NCBI GenBank assembly: GCA_020850695.1
Contig: JADZEF010000166.1
Location: 1-50,957, forward strand
Length of the DNA stretch: 50,957 nt
Source of the DNA: Planctomycetaceae bacterium
GTDB taxonomy: Bacteria; Planctomycetota; Planctomycetia; Planctomycetales; Planctomycetaceae
Direction of reading: 5' to 3'
Both the position numbers and the translations under genes were made by a program. Below are positions 1-8,969 of this stretch, piece after piece; the stretch's first letter is position 1; each line of letters begins with the position of its first letter. The notes under the pieces were generated by a model. The model had not been told where the DNA came from, ran no database searches, and saw only the letters and a program-made list of their open reading frames with translations.

Positions 1-414
1 GCCTTGCAGTGTGAGCACAATCTGCCGCCGGCCGCCCTGGTTGCGATGCTCGCAGAGATAGATTCCCTGCCATGTCCCGAGCACCAGCCGGCCGTTGCTG
101 ACGGGAATCGTCAGCGAGCATCCGAGCATCGACGATTTCACATGGGCCGGCATGTCGTCCGGGCCCTCCAGTGTGTGTTCGTATGGAAAGTCTTCGGGAG
201 CAATGGCGTTGAAGGACGATTCGAGATCGCGCGGCACATCGGGATCGGCGTTCTCGTTGATGGTGAGCGACGCGGACGTGTGGAGGAGAAAGACGTGCAG
301 CAGTCCGATTCGGACGTTCGCCAGCTCCGGCAGCGCCGACAGGACGTCACTCGTAATGAGATGAAAGCCACGCCGCCGGGCGTCTAGAGTGACCTGTTTC
401 TGGTGCCAGCTCAT
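1..414 (-). CDS. yjbQ: YjbQ/UPF0047 family protein (partial)
   Basis: The reading frame starts at ATG 414 with MSWHQKQVTLDARRRGFH and stays open to the left edge, giving 138 codons without a stop. Family landmarks are the block GLLHVFLLHTSASLTINEN in the middle, HVKSSMLG with SLTIPVSNGRLVLGTWQGIY, and CEHRNQGGRRQIVLTLQG at the edge. The family is about 138-140 residues long, so only the last codon or so is missing. UPF0047/YjbQ proteins are small trimeric beta proteins with a conserved histidine-rich pocket; weak secondary thiamine-phosphate synthase activity has been reported and the real role is unclear. The gene reads away from aroC's upstream side and is separated from the aroC stop by a palindromic repeat. 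The family call is secure; the function is not. Confidence 0.85.
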   Translation of the reverse strand, partial: MSWHQKQVTLDARRRGFHLITSDVLSALPELANVRIGLLHVFLLHTSASLTINENADPDVPRDLESSFNAIAPEDFPYEHTLEGPDDMPAHVKSSMLGCSLTIPVSNGRLVLGTWQGIYLCEHRNQGGRRQIVLTLQG

Positions 415-476
415 GGTGGAAGATCGGACCGGTTCCTGTGGGATTCGGATGGGCTTCGAGTGTCGATGGAGTGGGT

Positions 477-570
477 CGTAGGCCGGCCTTCCAAGGCCGG
501 GTGGCAAGCGGAATTTCGCGAAATTCAGGAGGGACGCTATTCTTGTCCGGCCATGGAAGGCCGGACTACG
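477..570. repeat. Paired CCGGCCTT-type inverted repeat with central palindrome
   Basis: Two arms, 477-500 and 547-570, are inverted copies matching at 22 of 24 positions. Each arm is itself nearly palindromic (CCGGCCTTCCAAGGCCGG). Between them lies a perfect 16-bp palindrome, GAATTTCGCGAAATTC, at 511-526. The same arm pair occurs at 28199-28260, so this is an interspersed repeat family. It lies in the gap between the yjbQ start and the aroC stop. It may act in transcript termination or mRNA folding, but nothing in the sequence proves that. Confidence 0.8.
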
Positions 571-600
571 ATCTCCGTTCGTTCATGTCAAACGTCGGTT

Positions 601-1725
601 CTATTTCAGCCGGCCCCCTTGCGACAGCCACCGCAGCCAATGGTCGGCGATGACAATCGCCACCATCGCCTCGGCCATCGGCACGAACCGCGGCAACAGG
701 CAGGGGTCGTGGCGACCCTTCGTGCGAATCGTCGTCGGCTCGCCCGACGACGTCACTGTCGACTGCTCCATGGGCAGGCTGCTGGTCGGCTTCACCGCCG
801 CCCGCAGCACGATCGGCATGCCGCTGGTGATGCCCCCCAGCATCCCCCCGTGACGATTCGACGTCGTGCTGATCCGCGGTTTGTCGCCCGAAGCTGTGGC
901 CGTGAAAACGTCGTTGTTCTCGCTGCCTCGCAGCGTCGCACAACCGAAGCCTATTCCGTATTCCACCCCCAGCACCGCAGGAAGACTGAACAGCGCCTTC
1001 GCGAGGTCTGCCTTGATCTTGTCGAAGACCGGCTCGCCGAGACCCGCAGGAATCCCCGTCGCCACAATCTCGCCGACGCCGCCGATCGAGTCCCCCTGCT
1101 TCCGCATCGACTCGATCAACTCGACCATCCGGGCGGCGACGGTCGCATCGGGGCAGCGGACGATATTGGGTTCCCCGTTCGGCAGTTTCTCTACCTGTTC
1201 GAGCGTGACGGCGGCCGGATCGCTGATGGTCGCTCGAATCGAACCGACCTGCGTGACATAGCCGACCACACGACCGCCGAACGCCTCGGCAATCAGCCGC
1301 TTGGCGACGACGCCGGCCGCCACGCGGACCGTCGTCTCGCGGGCGCTCGACCGGCCGCCGCCGCGGTAGTCGCGAAATCCGTATTTCGCGTCGAACGAGT
1401 AGTCGGCGTGCCCCGGGCGGTACTTGTCCTTGATGTCCGAGTAGTCCTTGCTCCGCTGATCCTGGTTGCGGATCAGGATCGCGAGACTGGTGCCGGTCGT
1501 CCGCCCCTCGAAGACGCCCGAGAGAATCTCCGGCGTGTCCGACTCGTCGCGCTGCGTGACGATGGAACTCTGCCCCGGACGTCGCCGGTTGAGATCGACC
1601 ATGAGGTCGTCGACCGTCAGTGGAAGCCCCGGAGGAACGCCGTCGATGATGACCACGTTTCCCGGTCCGTGGCTTTCCCCGGCGGTGGTGATGCGAAATG
1701 CCTGTCCGAAGGAGTTGCCTGCCAT
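601..1725 (-). CDS. aroC: Chorismate synthase
   Basis: This 374-residue protein converts 5-enolpyruvylshikimate-3-phosphate to chorismate with reduced FMN, the last step of the shikimate pathway, in the cytoplasm. Signature blocks are present in order: GESHGPG (16-22), RRPGQS (48-53), KYRPGHAD (101-108), RGGGRSSARET (121-131), and the C-terminal RHDPCLLPR. The frame is open further upstream to 1794, but the family N-terminus MAGNSFGQAFRITTAGESHG fixes ATG 1725 as the start; no clear Shine-Dalgarno precedes it. Length matches the usual 350-390 residues. No other aromatic-pathway gene is adjacent, so this is a stand-alone housekeeping gene. Confidence 0.97.
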   Translation of the reverse strand: MAGNSFGQAFRITTAGESHGPGNVVIIDGVPPGLPLTVDDLMVDLNRRRPGQSSIVTQRDESDTPEILSGVFEGRTTGTSLAILIRNQDQRSKDYSDIKDKYRPGHADYSFDAKYGFRDYRGGGRSSARETTVRVAAGVVAKRLIAEAFGGRVVGYVTQVGSIRATISDPAAVTLEQVEKLPNGEPNIVRCPDATVAARMVELIESMRKQGDSIGGVGEIVATGIPAGLGEPVFDKIKADLAKALFSLPAVLGVEYGIGFGCATLRGSENNDVFTATASGDKPRISTTSNRHGGMLGGITSGMPIVLRAAVKPTSSLPMEQSTVTSSGEPTTIRTKGRHDPCLLPRFVPMAEAMVAIVIADHWLRWLSQGGRLK

Positions 1726-1910
1726 GGCTCGATTGTAGCGTCGCGCGACGCCCGTGTGATCGGACAGCGACGGACTTCCGCCTCCCGGACGCATCCTTCC
1801 TTCGGTGGGCGGGTCTCTGCCCCTCTCGGATCGGTGTTCCCGGGAACGAGTCCCGAGTGGGGCGTATGGTTCGGTGGCGGCAGATCCCGTTCCCTCAATG
1901 CCTGACGGGC

Positions 1911-3448
1911 TCAGGCCAGCAATTCGGGAACGATCTGGCCGTCATGCACGAGGGAAACGGGGCGGCCCTGCCGGTCCGGCAGCGTGGTGTGCGGGTCGAT
2001 GCCGACGAGGTGATAGATGGTTGCCAGGATGTCTTTCGCCGTCAGGGGGCGGTCTGCCACGGTGCTGCCGATGGCGTCGGTCCGGCCGATGACCGTTCCC
2101 CGCTTCATGCCGGCGCCGGCGAAGAAGTTGGTGTAGGCCCGCCCCCAGTGACCGCGCCCTTCGCCCTGGAACTGCGGGGTGCGGCCCATTTCGTTCATCA
2201 CCAGGACCAGCGTGTCGTCGAGCATTCCGCGATCTTCGAGGTCGTGGATGAGCGCGGAGAACGCCAGATCGAGCCCCGGAAGAAGCTCGTTTTTGAGGCG
2301 GTTGTAGTGATCGACGTGCGTGTCCCAGCCGGCGTTGAGCTGGCCCCATTCGTCCCAGACGACAGTAACGAACCGGCATCCCGCCTCGACGAGGCGTCGC
2401 GCCTGGAGCGTCGACTGGCCGAAGAGGTTCATGCCGTACGACTCGCGGACGGTGGCCGGTTCGCGGTCGATGGCGAAGGCTTCGCGGACCGACTGGGAAT
2501 CGAGCAGAGAGAACGCGAGTTCTCGCTGGCGATCCATCGTGGCGGTGCGGCGGCTGATGTGCGTGGCGTCGGCCTCGCGGCGCCGGGCCTCGAACTGGTC
2601 GAGGAGCGAGCGGCGTCGATTGAGGCGGTCGACCGTGATGTCCCCCGTCAGTTCGGCCTCGGGAGCGATCAGGAAGCGGCAGTCCTTCACGCCCAGGTAA
2701 GGGTCGAAGATCGTCGCTGCGGGTCCGTTGGAACGACGCACCGCACTCGTCGTCGCCTCGCCGCGGAACTCGGTCCAGATCGGATCGAAGCGGCTTCCCA
2801 GAGACGAGCCGAAGGGCGGCGTATAGCGGGCCGCCGCGCGCCGCGTGCTCAACAGGAACGGCAACGCGAGGTTGTCGGGCACTGCTTCAGGGCGCTTCGG
2901 ACCGTTGCGCTGCTGGTCGAAATACTGGAAGACCGAGCCGAAGAAGGGCTGATGGTCCGGGTGGGTCGCCATTTCCTCGAGAGGCACGCTGCCGACGGGA
3001 GCGCCGGTCGTGGCGTACTGCATGCCGTGGAAATTCCACGGGTGCGTCAGCGAGCGAACGACCGCGGTGCGGTCCATGACGCGGGCCATCCGCGGCAGAT
3101 GCTCGCAGACATCGCAACCTGGCAACGACGAGGCAATGGGCATGAGGGTCCCGCGAATCTCCGCGGGCGCCTCGGGCTTCATGTCGCAGACTTCGAGATG
3201 ACTCGGACCACCGAAGAGATACAGCAGGATGACATTCTTCGCCGAGCCGAAGCCGGGGAGGCGGTGTCTTCGCGACGGGCGTCGGTGGTCGTTTCGCGAG
3301 ATGAACGCGAACGGGCCGGAGACGCCATTGTCGGCGGTGAGATCGCCCCAAGTCCCGCCCCCAGCGCGCCGAGTCCGCCTGCCAGCAACAGGTCGCGGCG
3401 GGTGACGCCATTGCACAATCGCTTGGGACTGCCGAGCACGCGCAACAT
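1911..3448 (-). CDS. DUF1501 family protein, frameshifted near the N-terminus
   Basis: DUF1501 proteins are common in planctomycetes, resemble sulfatase/alkaline-phosphatase-fold enzymes, and are probably exported by the Tat system; their activity is not established. The body in one frame (3262 down to 1911) has AKNVILLYLFGGPSHLEVCD, EHLPRMARVMDRTAVVRSLTH, NEMGRTPQFQGEGRGHWG and the C-terminal LVHDGQIVPELL. The expected family N-terminus MLRVLGSPKRLCNGVTRRDLLLAGG, with the twin arginine, is in a different frame starting at ATG 3448. The two frames join naturally if one base is restored in the GGGG run at 3255-3258 (CCCC on the coding strand), giving about 512 residues. So this is either a real one-base deletion or an assembly error. 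It lies 56 bp downstream of pheT. It has no adjacent DUF1549/DUF1553 partner, which often accompanies this family. Confidence 0.85.
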
Positions 3449-3504
3449 GCGTTTGTCCTGTCGATTCCGAAGGGGCCGACCTCAACGACCGGCGCTATCT
3501 TACG

Positions 3505-5532
3505 CTAGCGCAGCTGGGCCGCCAGCTTTTCCTGGCACGCCGTAATCACGGCCGCCTGCCAGCGGTCGACTTCTTCGGCGGTCAGTGTGCGGTCCGGAGA
3601 ACGATACCATGTGCGGATGATGTACGACTTCTTTCCTTCCGGGATCTGCTTGCCACGATACTGTCCCGCGAACGACGTTGCCTCGCACAGCGGACCGGCA
3701 GACGCACGCACCAGCGCTTCGAGGTCGTCCCAGGTCGTCGCTTCATCCAACACGAAGTTAAGGTCTCGTTCGATTCCGGGGAACTGCGGCAGCGGACGAG
3801 CCGATGGCACGAGGTCCGCCGATTCTTCCAGCACCCCCAGGTCGACCTCGGCCGCCGTCACCGCGTCGTGGAGATCGAGTGCGTCGGTCACCGATCTGTC
3901 CAACTCGCCGACATAGCCCCACGGCTTTCCGTTGAGCAGCACTTCCGCGCCGCGACCCGCCGCAAACTGTGACAGGTCCGAAGGACGGGCCGTGATGACG
4001 GCGGCCGGATTCACTGCCCGTGCCACCGTCTGAAGCAGTCCCTTCACTTCGAGGAACGACCGTCCGCTGACGAGTCCGATCACCAGCGGCTCCACTTCGC
4101 GTTCGGGCGCGCCGGGCTTCGCGTCGAGATAGACGCGGGCGATTTCGAAGAGCTGCGCGTTGAAAGTGCGGTGTTTTTCGTTTTCGCGGCGCGACACAAG
4201 AAGACTCGGGACCAGGCTCTGTCGCAGGACATCGCCGCGCCAGCCGTCATGGTCCAGGGGCAGCTTTGTCCGCTCGCCGCGCGGCTTGAACAGATCGTAG
4301 ACCGACTCGGGAACGAACGAGAACGTGATCGCCTCGAAGCATCCAGCGGCCGTCAGCGCGTTGCGCACGCGATCGGACACGCGGTCGCGGTGCGTTCGCT
4401 TGCTGAGCGTGAGCGGAACGGCGACGTCCTGCGGGATCTTTTCGTATCCGTGGACGCGTGCGATCTCTTCGATGAGGTCGGCCTCGCGATCCAGCTCGCG
4501 GCGCCACGACGGCGGAATGAACGTCGCCTGCTCGCTCGTGGCGGTGCCTTGCGGCGCCATTCCCAGTGTCTTAAGAATTCGCACCGCTTCTTCGGCTGGA
4601 ATATCAATGCCCAGGATGCGGCGGATCTGGTTGAACCGTAGCGTGACCGGATCGCGCGGCCCGGGGAGCGGCTCGCCGGTGATGACCGGTTCGTCGAGCA
4701 GCTCCCCGCCGGCGACCTTCAAAATCAGTTCGCAGCAGCGGCGGCTGGCCCATTCCATCTGCCGCACATCAATGCCGCGCTCGAAGCGGTACGACGACGG
4801 GCTGTGCAGCTTGAGGCGGCGGGCGGTGCTGCGGATCGAGCGCGGAGCGAACTCGGCGACTTCGACGAGCACGTTCTTCGTTCCGCTGCCGATCTCGGTG
4901 TCGAATCCCCCCATCACGCCGCCGATGGCGACGGGGCGATCGGAATCCGCGATGACGCACATGGACGGGTCGAGGGCGTATTGCTTCTGGTCGATGGCGG
5001 TGATCCGCTCTCCCGCCTTGCCGCGCCGCACGATGATCCGCTGCCCGTGCAGCTTGTCGAAGTCGAACGCGTGGAGCGGTTGGCCGCACTCCATCAGCAC
5101 GTAGTTCGTGACGTCGACGATGTTGTTGACCGATGGCTGGCCGATTGCTTCGAGCCGATCGCGGAGCCAGGCGGGGCTCGGGCCGACCTTCACGCCGCGA
5201 ATGACCCGTGCGATGTACCGCGGACAGATGTCGGGGCACTCGATGGCGACCGACGTGACCGAGGATGTTTTCGCCGCCGCCGGCGTCACTTCCGCCGCGG
5301 GAAGCTGGAAGGGCAGGCCGAACAGTGCGGCCCCTTCGCGGGCGATGCCGAGATGTCCGAGGCAGTCGGGCCGGTTGCTGGTGACTTCGATATCGATGCA
5401 GAAGTCGTTGCCGACGGGCGCGACGCCGTTGTCTCCCAGGTTCAACCCGCTCATCGTGAGCCGGTCGGCGAGCGCCTGCGGGGTGACGGAAAGCGAAACG
5501 TACTCGCGAAGCCAGTTCCAACTGACGTTCAT
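3505..5532 (-). CDS. pheT: Phenylalanine--tRNA ligase beta subunit
   Basis: This is the beta chain of the (alpha-beta)2 enzyme that charges tRNA-Phe; the beta chain holds the editing and tRNA-binding functions. Visible parts include the N-terminal [14 protein letters not shown], the B3/B4 editing region ([23 protein letters not shown]), the B5 region with [24 protein letters not shown], and the C-terminal anticodon-binding FDX-ACB domain ([16 protein letters not shown] to the end). Length is 675 residues against about 800 in most bacteria. The gap is at the N-terminus: the sequence passes straight from [15 protein letters not shown] to the [14 protein letters not shown] block, so the EMAP-like tRNA-binding insert is absent. 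The start is ATG 5532 by homology; the frame is open to 5607. pheS is not in the window. Confidence 0.95.
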   Translation of the reverse strand: MNVSWNWLREYVSLSVTPQALADRLTMSGLNLGDNGVAPVGNDFCIDIEVTSNRPDCLGHLGIAREGAALFGLPFQLPAAEVTPAAAKTSSVTSVAIECPDICPRYIARVIRGVKVGPSPAWLRDRLEAIGQPSVNNIVDVTNYVLMECGQPLHAFDFDKLHGQRIIVRRGKAGERITAIDQKQYALDPSMCVIADSDRPVAIGGVMGGFDTEIGSGTKNVLVEVAEFAPRSIRSTARRLKLHSPSSYRFERGIDVRQMEWASRRCCELILKVAGGELLDEPVITGEPLPGPRDPVTLRFNQIRRILGIDIPAEEAVRILKTLGMAPQGTATSEQATFIPPSWRRELDREADLIEEIARVHGYEKIPQDVAVPLTLSKRTHRDRVSDRVRNALTAAGCFEAITFSFVPESVYDLFKPRGERTKLPLDHDGWRGDVLRQSLVPSLLVSRRENEKHRTFNAQLFEIARVYLDAKPGAPEREVEPLVIGLVSGRSFLEVKGLLQTVARAVNPAAVITARPSDLSQFAAGRGAEVLLNGKPWGYVGELDRSVTDALDLHDAVTAAEVDLGVLEESADLVPSARPLPQFPGIERDLNFVLDEATTWDDLEALVRASAGPLCEATSFAGQYRGKQIPEGKKSYIIRTWYRSPDRTLTAEEVDRWQAAVITACQEKLAAQLR

Positions 5533-5637
5533 GGTCGCTGCGATTGGAAGTCTAATGGGACAAAATGGTTCGACAACGGAGCTCAGACCGTCGTCATGGT
5601 GGGGCATACTTTAGACGCGCCCGCCCCTGTGGGATAG

Positions 5638-5684
5638 GCTTCCAGCCTGTCAGTCTTGCCGCGGATCAGCTTCCATCCTGTCAG
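5638..5684. repeat. Direct repeat GCTTCCA(G/T)CCTGTCAG
   Basis: A 16-bp unit at 5638-5653 recurs at 5669-5684 with one mismatch, in the 265-bp gap between the divergent pheT and the glycerol-1-phosphate dehydrogenase-like gene. The form resembles the short interspersed repeats seen elsewhere in this window. No operator or promoter role is shown. Confidence 0.55.
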
Positions 5685-5797
5685 AAGGGCATGCCACCCC
5701 TTTTTCGCGAATTCGCGAGCCGTCGAGCACTGTCCAATTGCCAGATGCATCGACGGGCACGCATAGTAGGGCTAACTTCGCAGACATCCGACTTCCC

Positions 5798-6850
5798 ATG
5801 CTTCATCCGACGCAGATCACGATTCCAACCCTCGTCCGCATCAAGGAGGGGGCTCTCGATCGCCTGGGGAGATATCTCCAGCGGAGCGGCTACCGGCGCG
5901 TCGCGGTCCTGTCGAGCCAGGGACTGTCGGAGATTCTGTTGGAGCGCGCCCGCAACAGCCTGCGAGTCGAGAACATCGAATCGCCCGCATGGACCGAGAT
6001 CGCGGCGCACGGTCTTGAAGAGGCGGCCCAATGCTTCGTGGCCCTTCCCAAGGGGATTGCCGCAATTGTGGGACTCGGTGGCGGAAAGGCGCTCGATGTC
6101 GCCAAGTACGTCGCGTTCCTAGGTCGGATTCCCTATTTCGCTGTCCCGACCTCGCTTTCGAATGACGGTTTCTGCAGTCCGCAATCGAGCCTGACAATCC
6201 GTGGCCGACGCCGGTCGCTTCCCGCCGCGGTCCCCTATGGCGTGGTGATCGATACGCTTGTCTGCCGCCATGCTCCCTCCCTTCTGACCCTTTCCGGCGT
6301 CGGCGACCTCGTGTCGAAATTCACCGCCGTTCGCGACTGGAAGCTCGCCTTTCACGCCACGGGGGAAGTCGTCAACGACTTCGCGGCACTCATCTCGGAT
6401 GGCTCGATCCACGCCTTTCTGAATCACCCGCAATTTGATCTCGACGGGTTGCGTCTGCTGGCGACGTCGCTGCTGTTGAATGGCGTGGCGATGGAGATCT
6501 GCGGTTCGTCCCGGCCGGCCAGCGGGAGCGAGCACCTGATCTCGCACGCGTTGGATGCCATCTCGGCACGGCCCCGGATGCATGGCCTCCAGGTTGGCGT
6601 GGCGACGTACCTCTGCAGTCTGCTCCAGGGAGAAAACTCCGCGCGGATCGCGAGGGTCTTCGAGGCCACGGGATTCTGGAAAGCGATCGCCGACGACCCG
6701 TTCTCCCGGCGCGAATGGCTGGATGCGGTCCGCCTGGCCCCTTCCGTCAAGGAAGACTACTTCACCGTCCTGTCGAGCCGGGATGTGCTTCCCGAAGTCG
6801 AACGATTTCTCCGCGAAGACCCGTGGCTCGCGCCCTGCTTTCAAGAATGA
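5798..6850 (+). CDS. sn-Glycerol-1-phosphate dehydrogenase-like protein
   Basis: This 350-residue member of the iron/zinc alcohol dehydrogenase superfamily is closest in pattern to glycerol-1-phosphate dehydrogenases (EgsA in archaea, AraM in Bacillus), which reduce dihydroxyacetone phosphate to sn-glycerol-1-phosphate with NAD(P)H. The nucleotide-binding block is VGLGGGKALDVAKYVA (91-106), followed by VPTSLSNDGFCSPQSSL (116-132), which is typical of G1PDH. Likely metal ligands are D170 (GVGDLVSK), H246 (GSEH) and H263 (MHGLQVG). ATG 5798 is chosen because the family N-terminus begins here, although the frame is open from 5738. The gene sits 24 bp upstream of glgX on the same strand, suggesting co-transcription. 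A related 3-dehydroquinate-synthase-fold enzyme with another substrate is possible. Confidence 0.82.
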   Translation: MLHPTQITIPTLVRIKEGALDRLGRYLQRSGYRRVAVLSSQGLSEILLERARNSLRVENIESPAWTEIAAHGLEEAAQCFVALPKGIAAIVGLGGGKALDVAKYVAFLGRIPYFAVPTSLSNDGFCSPQSSLTIRGRRRSLPAAVPYGVVIDTLVCRHAPSLLTLSGVGDLVSKFTAVRDWKLAFHATGEVVNDFAALISDGSIHAFLNHPQFDLDGLRLLATSLLLNGVAMEICGSSRPASGSEHLISHALDAISARPRMHGLQVGVATYLCSLLQGENSARIARVFEATGFWKAIADDPFSRREWLDAVRLAPSVKEDYFTVLSSRDVLPEVERFLREDPWLAPCFQE

Positions 6851-6874
6851 CCGTCGAACGGAAGACAATCGCAC

Positions 6875-8941
6875 ATGACGATCAGCAAGACGTGGCCGCT
6901 CGGCGCGACCCTGACGGACGACGGTGTCAATTTCTGCATCTTTTCCCGGCATGCGGCCGGTGTCGAGATCGTGCTGTTCGACGGCGTCGATGACGCCCGC
7001 CCCGCCCGCGTCATTCCGTTCGATCCGGACGCCGACCGAACCTACTTTTACTGGCACAAGTGCGTGCCGGGACTCCGCGCGGGACAAATCTACGGGCTGC
7101 GCGTCTCTGGTCACCACGATCCGGCCAGCGGACTCTGGTGCGACCCTCAGAAGGTCCTGCTCGATCCGTACGGAAAAGCCGTTGCGGTTCCGACGAACTA
7201 TTCGCGGGACGCCGCCTGCCGCGCCGGTGACAACGCCCGCCTCGCCATGAAGAGCGTCGTGGCCGACCCGCACGCGTACGACTGGGAGGGAGACCTGCCG
7301 ATCCGGCGGGCCTCGTCGCGGACCATCATTTACGAAATGCACATCCGGGGATTCACGCGCCACCCCAGTTCCGGTGTCGCGGAGCCGCAGCGCGGTACCT
7401 ACGCCGGACTCATCGAGAAGATCCCCTACCTCAGGGAACTGGGCGTCACGGCGGTCGAACTGCTCCCGGTGTTTCATTTCGACCTGCAGGACGCGCCCCC
7501 CGGACGAATCAACTACTGGGGCTACGCTCCGATTTCGTTCTTCGCTCCGCATCCCGCTTACGCCGCAAGCCGCACCCCGCTGGGAGTGCTCGACGAGTTC
7601 CGGGACATGGTCAAGGCGCTGCACAAAGCCGGCATCGAAGTGATTCTGGACGTCGTTTACAACCACACGGCCGAAGGTGGGGCCGGAGGACCAATGCTCT
7701 CGTTTCGAGGCATCGACAACCCAACTTACTACCTTCTGGAATCCGATCGCCGCCGCTACGCGAACTACAGCGGGACCGGAAACACGCTCAACGCCAATCA
7801 TCCCGTCGTCCGTCGGATGATCGTCGACAGCCTCCGATACTGGGTCGAAGTGATGCACGTGGACGGCTTCCGCTTTGATCTCGCATCCATCCTCGCGCGA
7901 GATTCGACAGGTCTTCCGCTGCCCAATCCGCCGGTCCTCTGGGACATCGAGACCGAGCCCTCGCTCGCCGGAACAAAGTTAATCGCCGAGGCCTGGGACG
8001 CGGCCGGGCTGTACCAGGTGGGAAGCTTCACCGGCGACAGTTGGAAGGAGTGGAATGGACGGTTCCGGGACGACTTTCGCGACTTCTTCCGCGGCGAGCC
8101 CGGAGCGGTCGCCCGCATCGCCGATCGCCTCATCGGCAGTCCCGGCGTGTTCGGGCACGAGGAACGCGAGGTCGAACAAAGCGTCAACTTCATCACCTGC
8201 CACGACGGCTTCACTCTGAACGACCTGGTCTCCTACAACCAGAAGCACAACGAGGCAAATGGAGAGAACAACCGTGACGGCGCGGACGACAACCGCAGCT
8301 GGAATTGCGGCGTCGAGGGGCCTTCCGACGATCCGGCGGTCGAATCGCTGCGAAACCGGCAGGCCAGGAACATGTTGACGGCGACGCTCCTCTCGCTCGG
8401 CGTCCCGATGATCGTCATGGGGGACGAGGTTCGCCGAACCCAGAATGGAAACAACAACGCGTATTGCCAGGACAACGAGCTGAGCTGGTTCGACTGGACC
8501 CTTCTCGACCGCCATGCCGATCTATTGCGGTTTGTCAAGCTGTTGATCGCCCGGCGGCTGATGCGGGGCGCGGAACACGAGCGAAAGCGACTGAGCCTCA
8601 ACCGCCTGATTCGCGAGGCTCGCCATGCCTGGCACGGCGAACGGCTCAATCAGCCGGACTGGAGCGGCCAGTCCCGCACGCTCGCGCTCCATGCCGAATT
8701 ATCGACCGATGGATTGTCGATTCACCTGATGTTCAACGCTCACTGGGAAAGTCGAGACTTCGAGCTTCCCGCCACGGCAGAGTCGCGCCCCTGGCGACGA
8801 TGGATCGATACCGCTCTCGACTCGCCGGACGACATCGTCCCATGGGAATCGGCCCCGGCTCTCAACGATGCAGGCTACTCCGTCACAGGGCGATCCGTGG
8901 TCGTGGTTTTCGCCAGGACGGGAAGCCATCTGACCATGTGA
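6875..8941 (+). CDS. glgX: Glycogen debranching enzyme GlgX
   Basis: This cytoplasmic alpha-1,6-glucosidase of the isoamylase/GlgX type hydrolyses branch points left on glycogen after phosphorylase action. An N-terminal CBM48 domain (about 5-130) precedes a GH13 barrel. Catalytic residues are visible: nucleophile D335 in DGFRFDLASIL, acid/base E372 in LIAEAWD, and the third acid D444 in TCHDGFTLNDL. The GlgX hallmark NEANGENNRDGADDNRSWN follows, then MGDEVRRTQNGNNNAYCQDN. Length is 688 residues, in the family range. It follows the G1PDH-like gene by 24 bp. Together with the GH13 and GH63 enzymes across the next 10 kb it suggests active glucan storage turnover. Confidence 0.95.
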   Translation: MTISKTWPLGATLTDDGVNFCIFSRHAAGVEIVLFDGVDDARPARVIPFDPDADRTYFYWHKCVPGLRAGQIYGLRVSGHHDPASGLWCDPQKVLLDPYGKAVAVPTNYSRDAACRAGDNARLAMKSVVADPHAYDWEGDLPIRRASSRTIIYEMHIRGFTRHPSSGVAEPQRGTYAGLIEKIPYLRELGVTAVELLPVFHFDLQDAPPGRINYWGYAPISFFAPHPAYAASRTPLGVLDEFRDMVKALHKAGIEVILDVVYNHTAEGGAGGPMLSFRGIDNPTYYLLESDRRRYANYSGTGNTLNANHPVVRRMIVDSLRYWVEVMHVDGFRFDLASILARDSTGLPLPNPPVLWDIETEPSLAGTKLIAEAWDAAGLYQVGSFTGDSWKEWNGRFRDDFRDFFRGEPGAVARIADRLIGSPGVFGHEEREVEQSVNFITCHDGFTLNDLVSYNQKHNEANGENNRDGADDNRSWNCGVEGPSDDPAVESLRNRQARNMLTATLLSLGVPMIVMGDEVRRTQNGNNNAYCQDNELSWFDWTLLDRHADLLRFVKLLIARRLMRGAEHERKRLSLNRLIREARHAWHGERLNQPDWSGQSRTLALHAELSTDGLSIHLMFNAHWESRDFELPATAESRPWRRWIDTALDSPDDIVPWESAPALNDAGYSVTGRSVVVVFARTGSHLTM

Positions 8942-8969
8942 GACAGATCGTCGATTGGATGATTCGCCG

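Noticed and set aside
403-1905. Long plus-strand open frame (500 codons) over aroC
   Set aside because: It is the antisense of chorismate synthase, rich in arginine and histidine with no domain. The same holds for the long plus-strand frame at 1698-3545.
3492-3511. Hairpin GCGCTA...TAGCGC at the pheT stop as a terminator
   Set aside because: The stem is only 6 bp, overlaps the stop codon and has no T-run.
6119-7858. 579-codon minus-strand open frame
   Set aside because: It lies opposite the G1PDH-like gene and glgX, both of which have clear motifs. Its composition is typical of a high-GC shadow frame.
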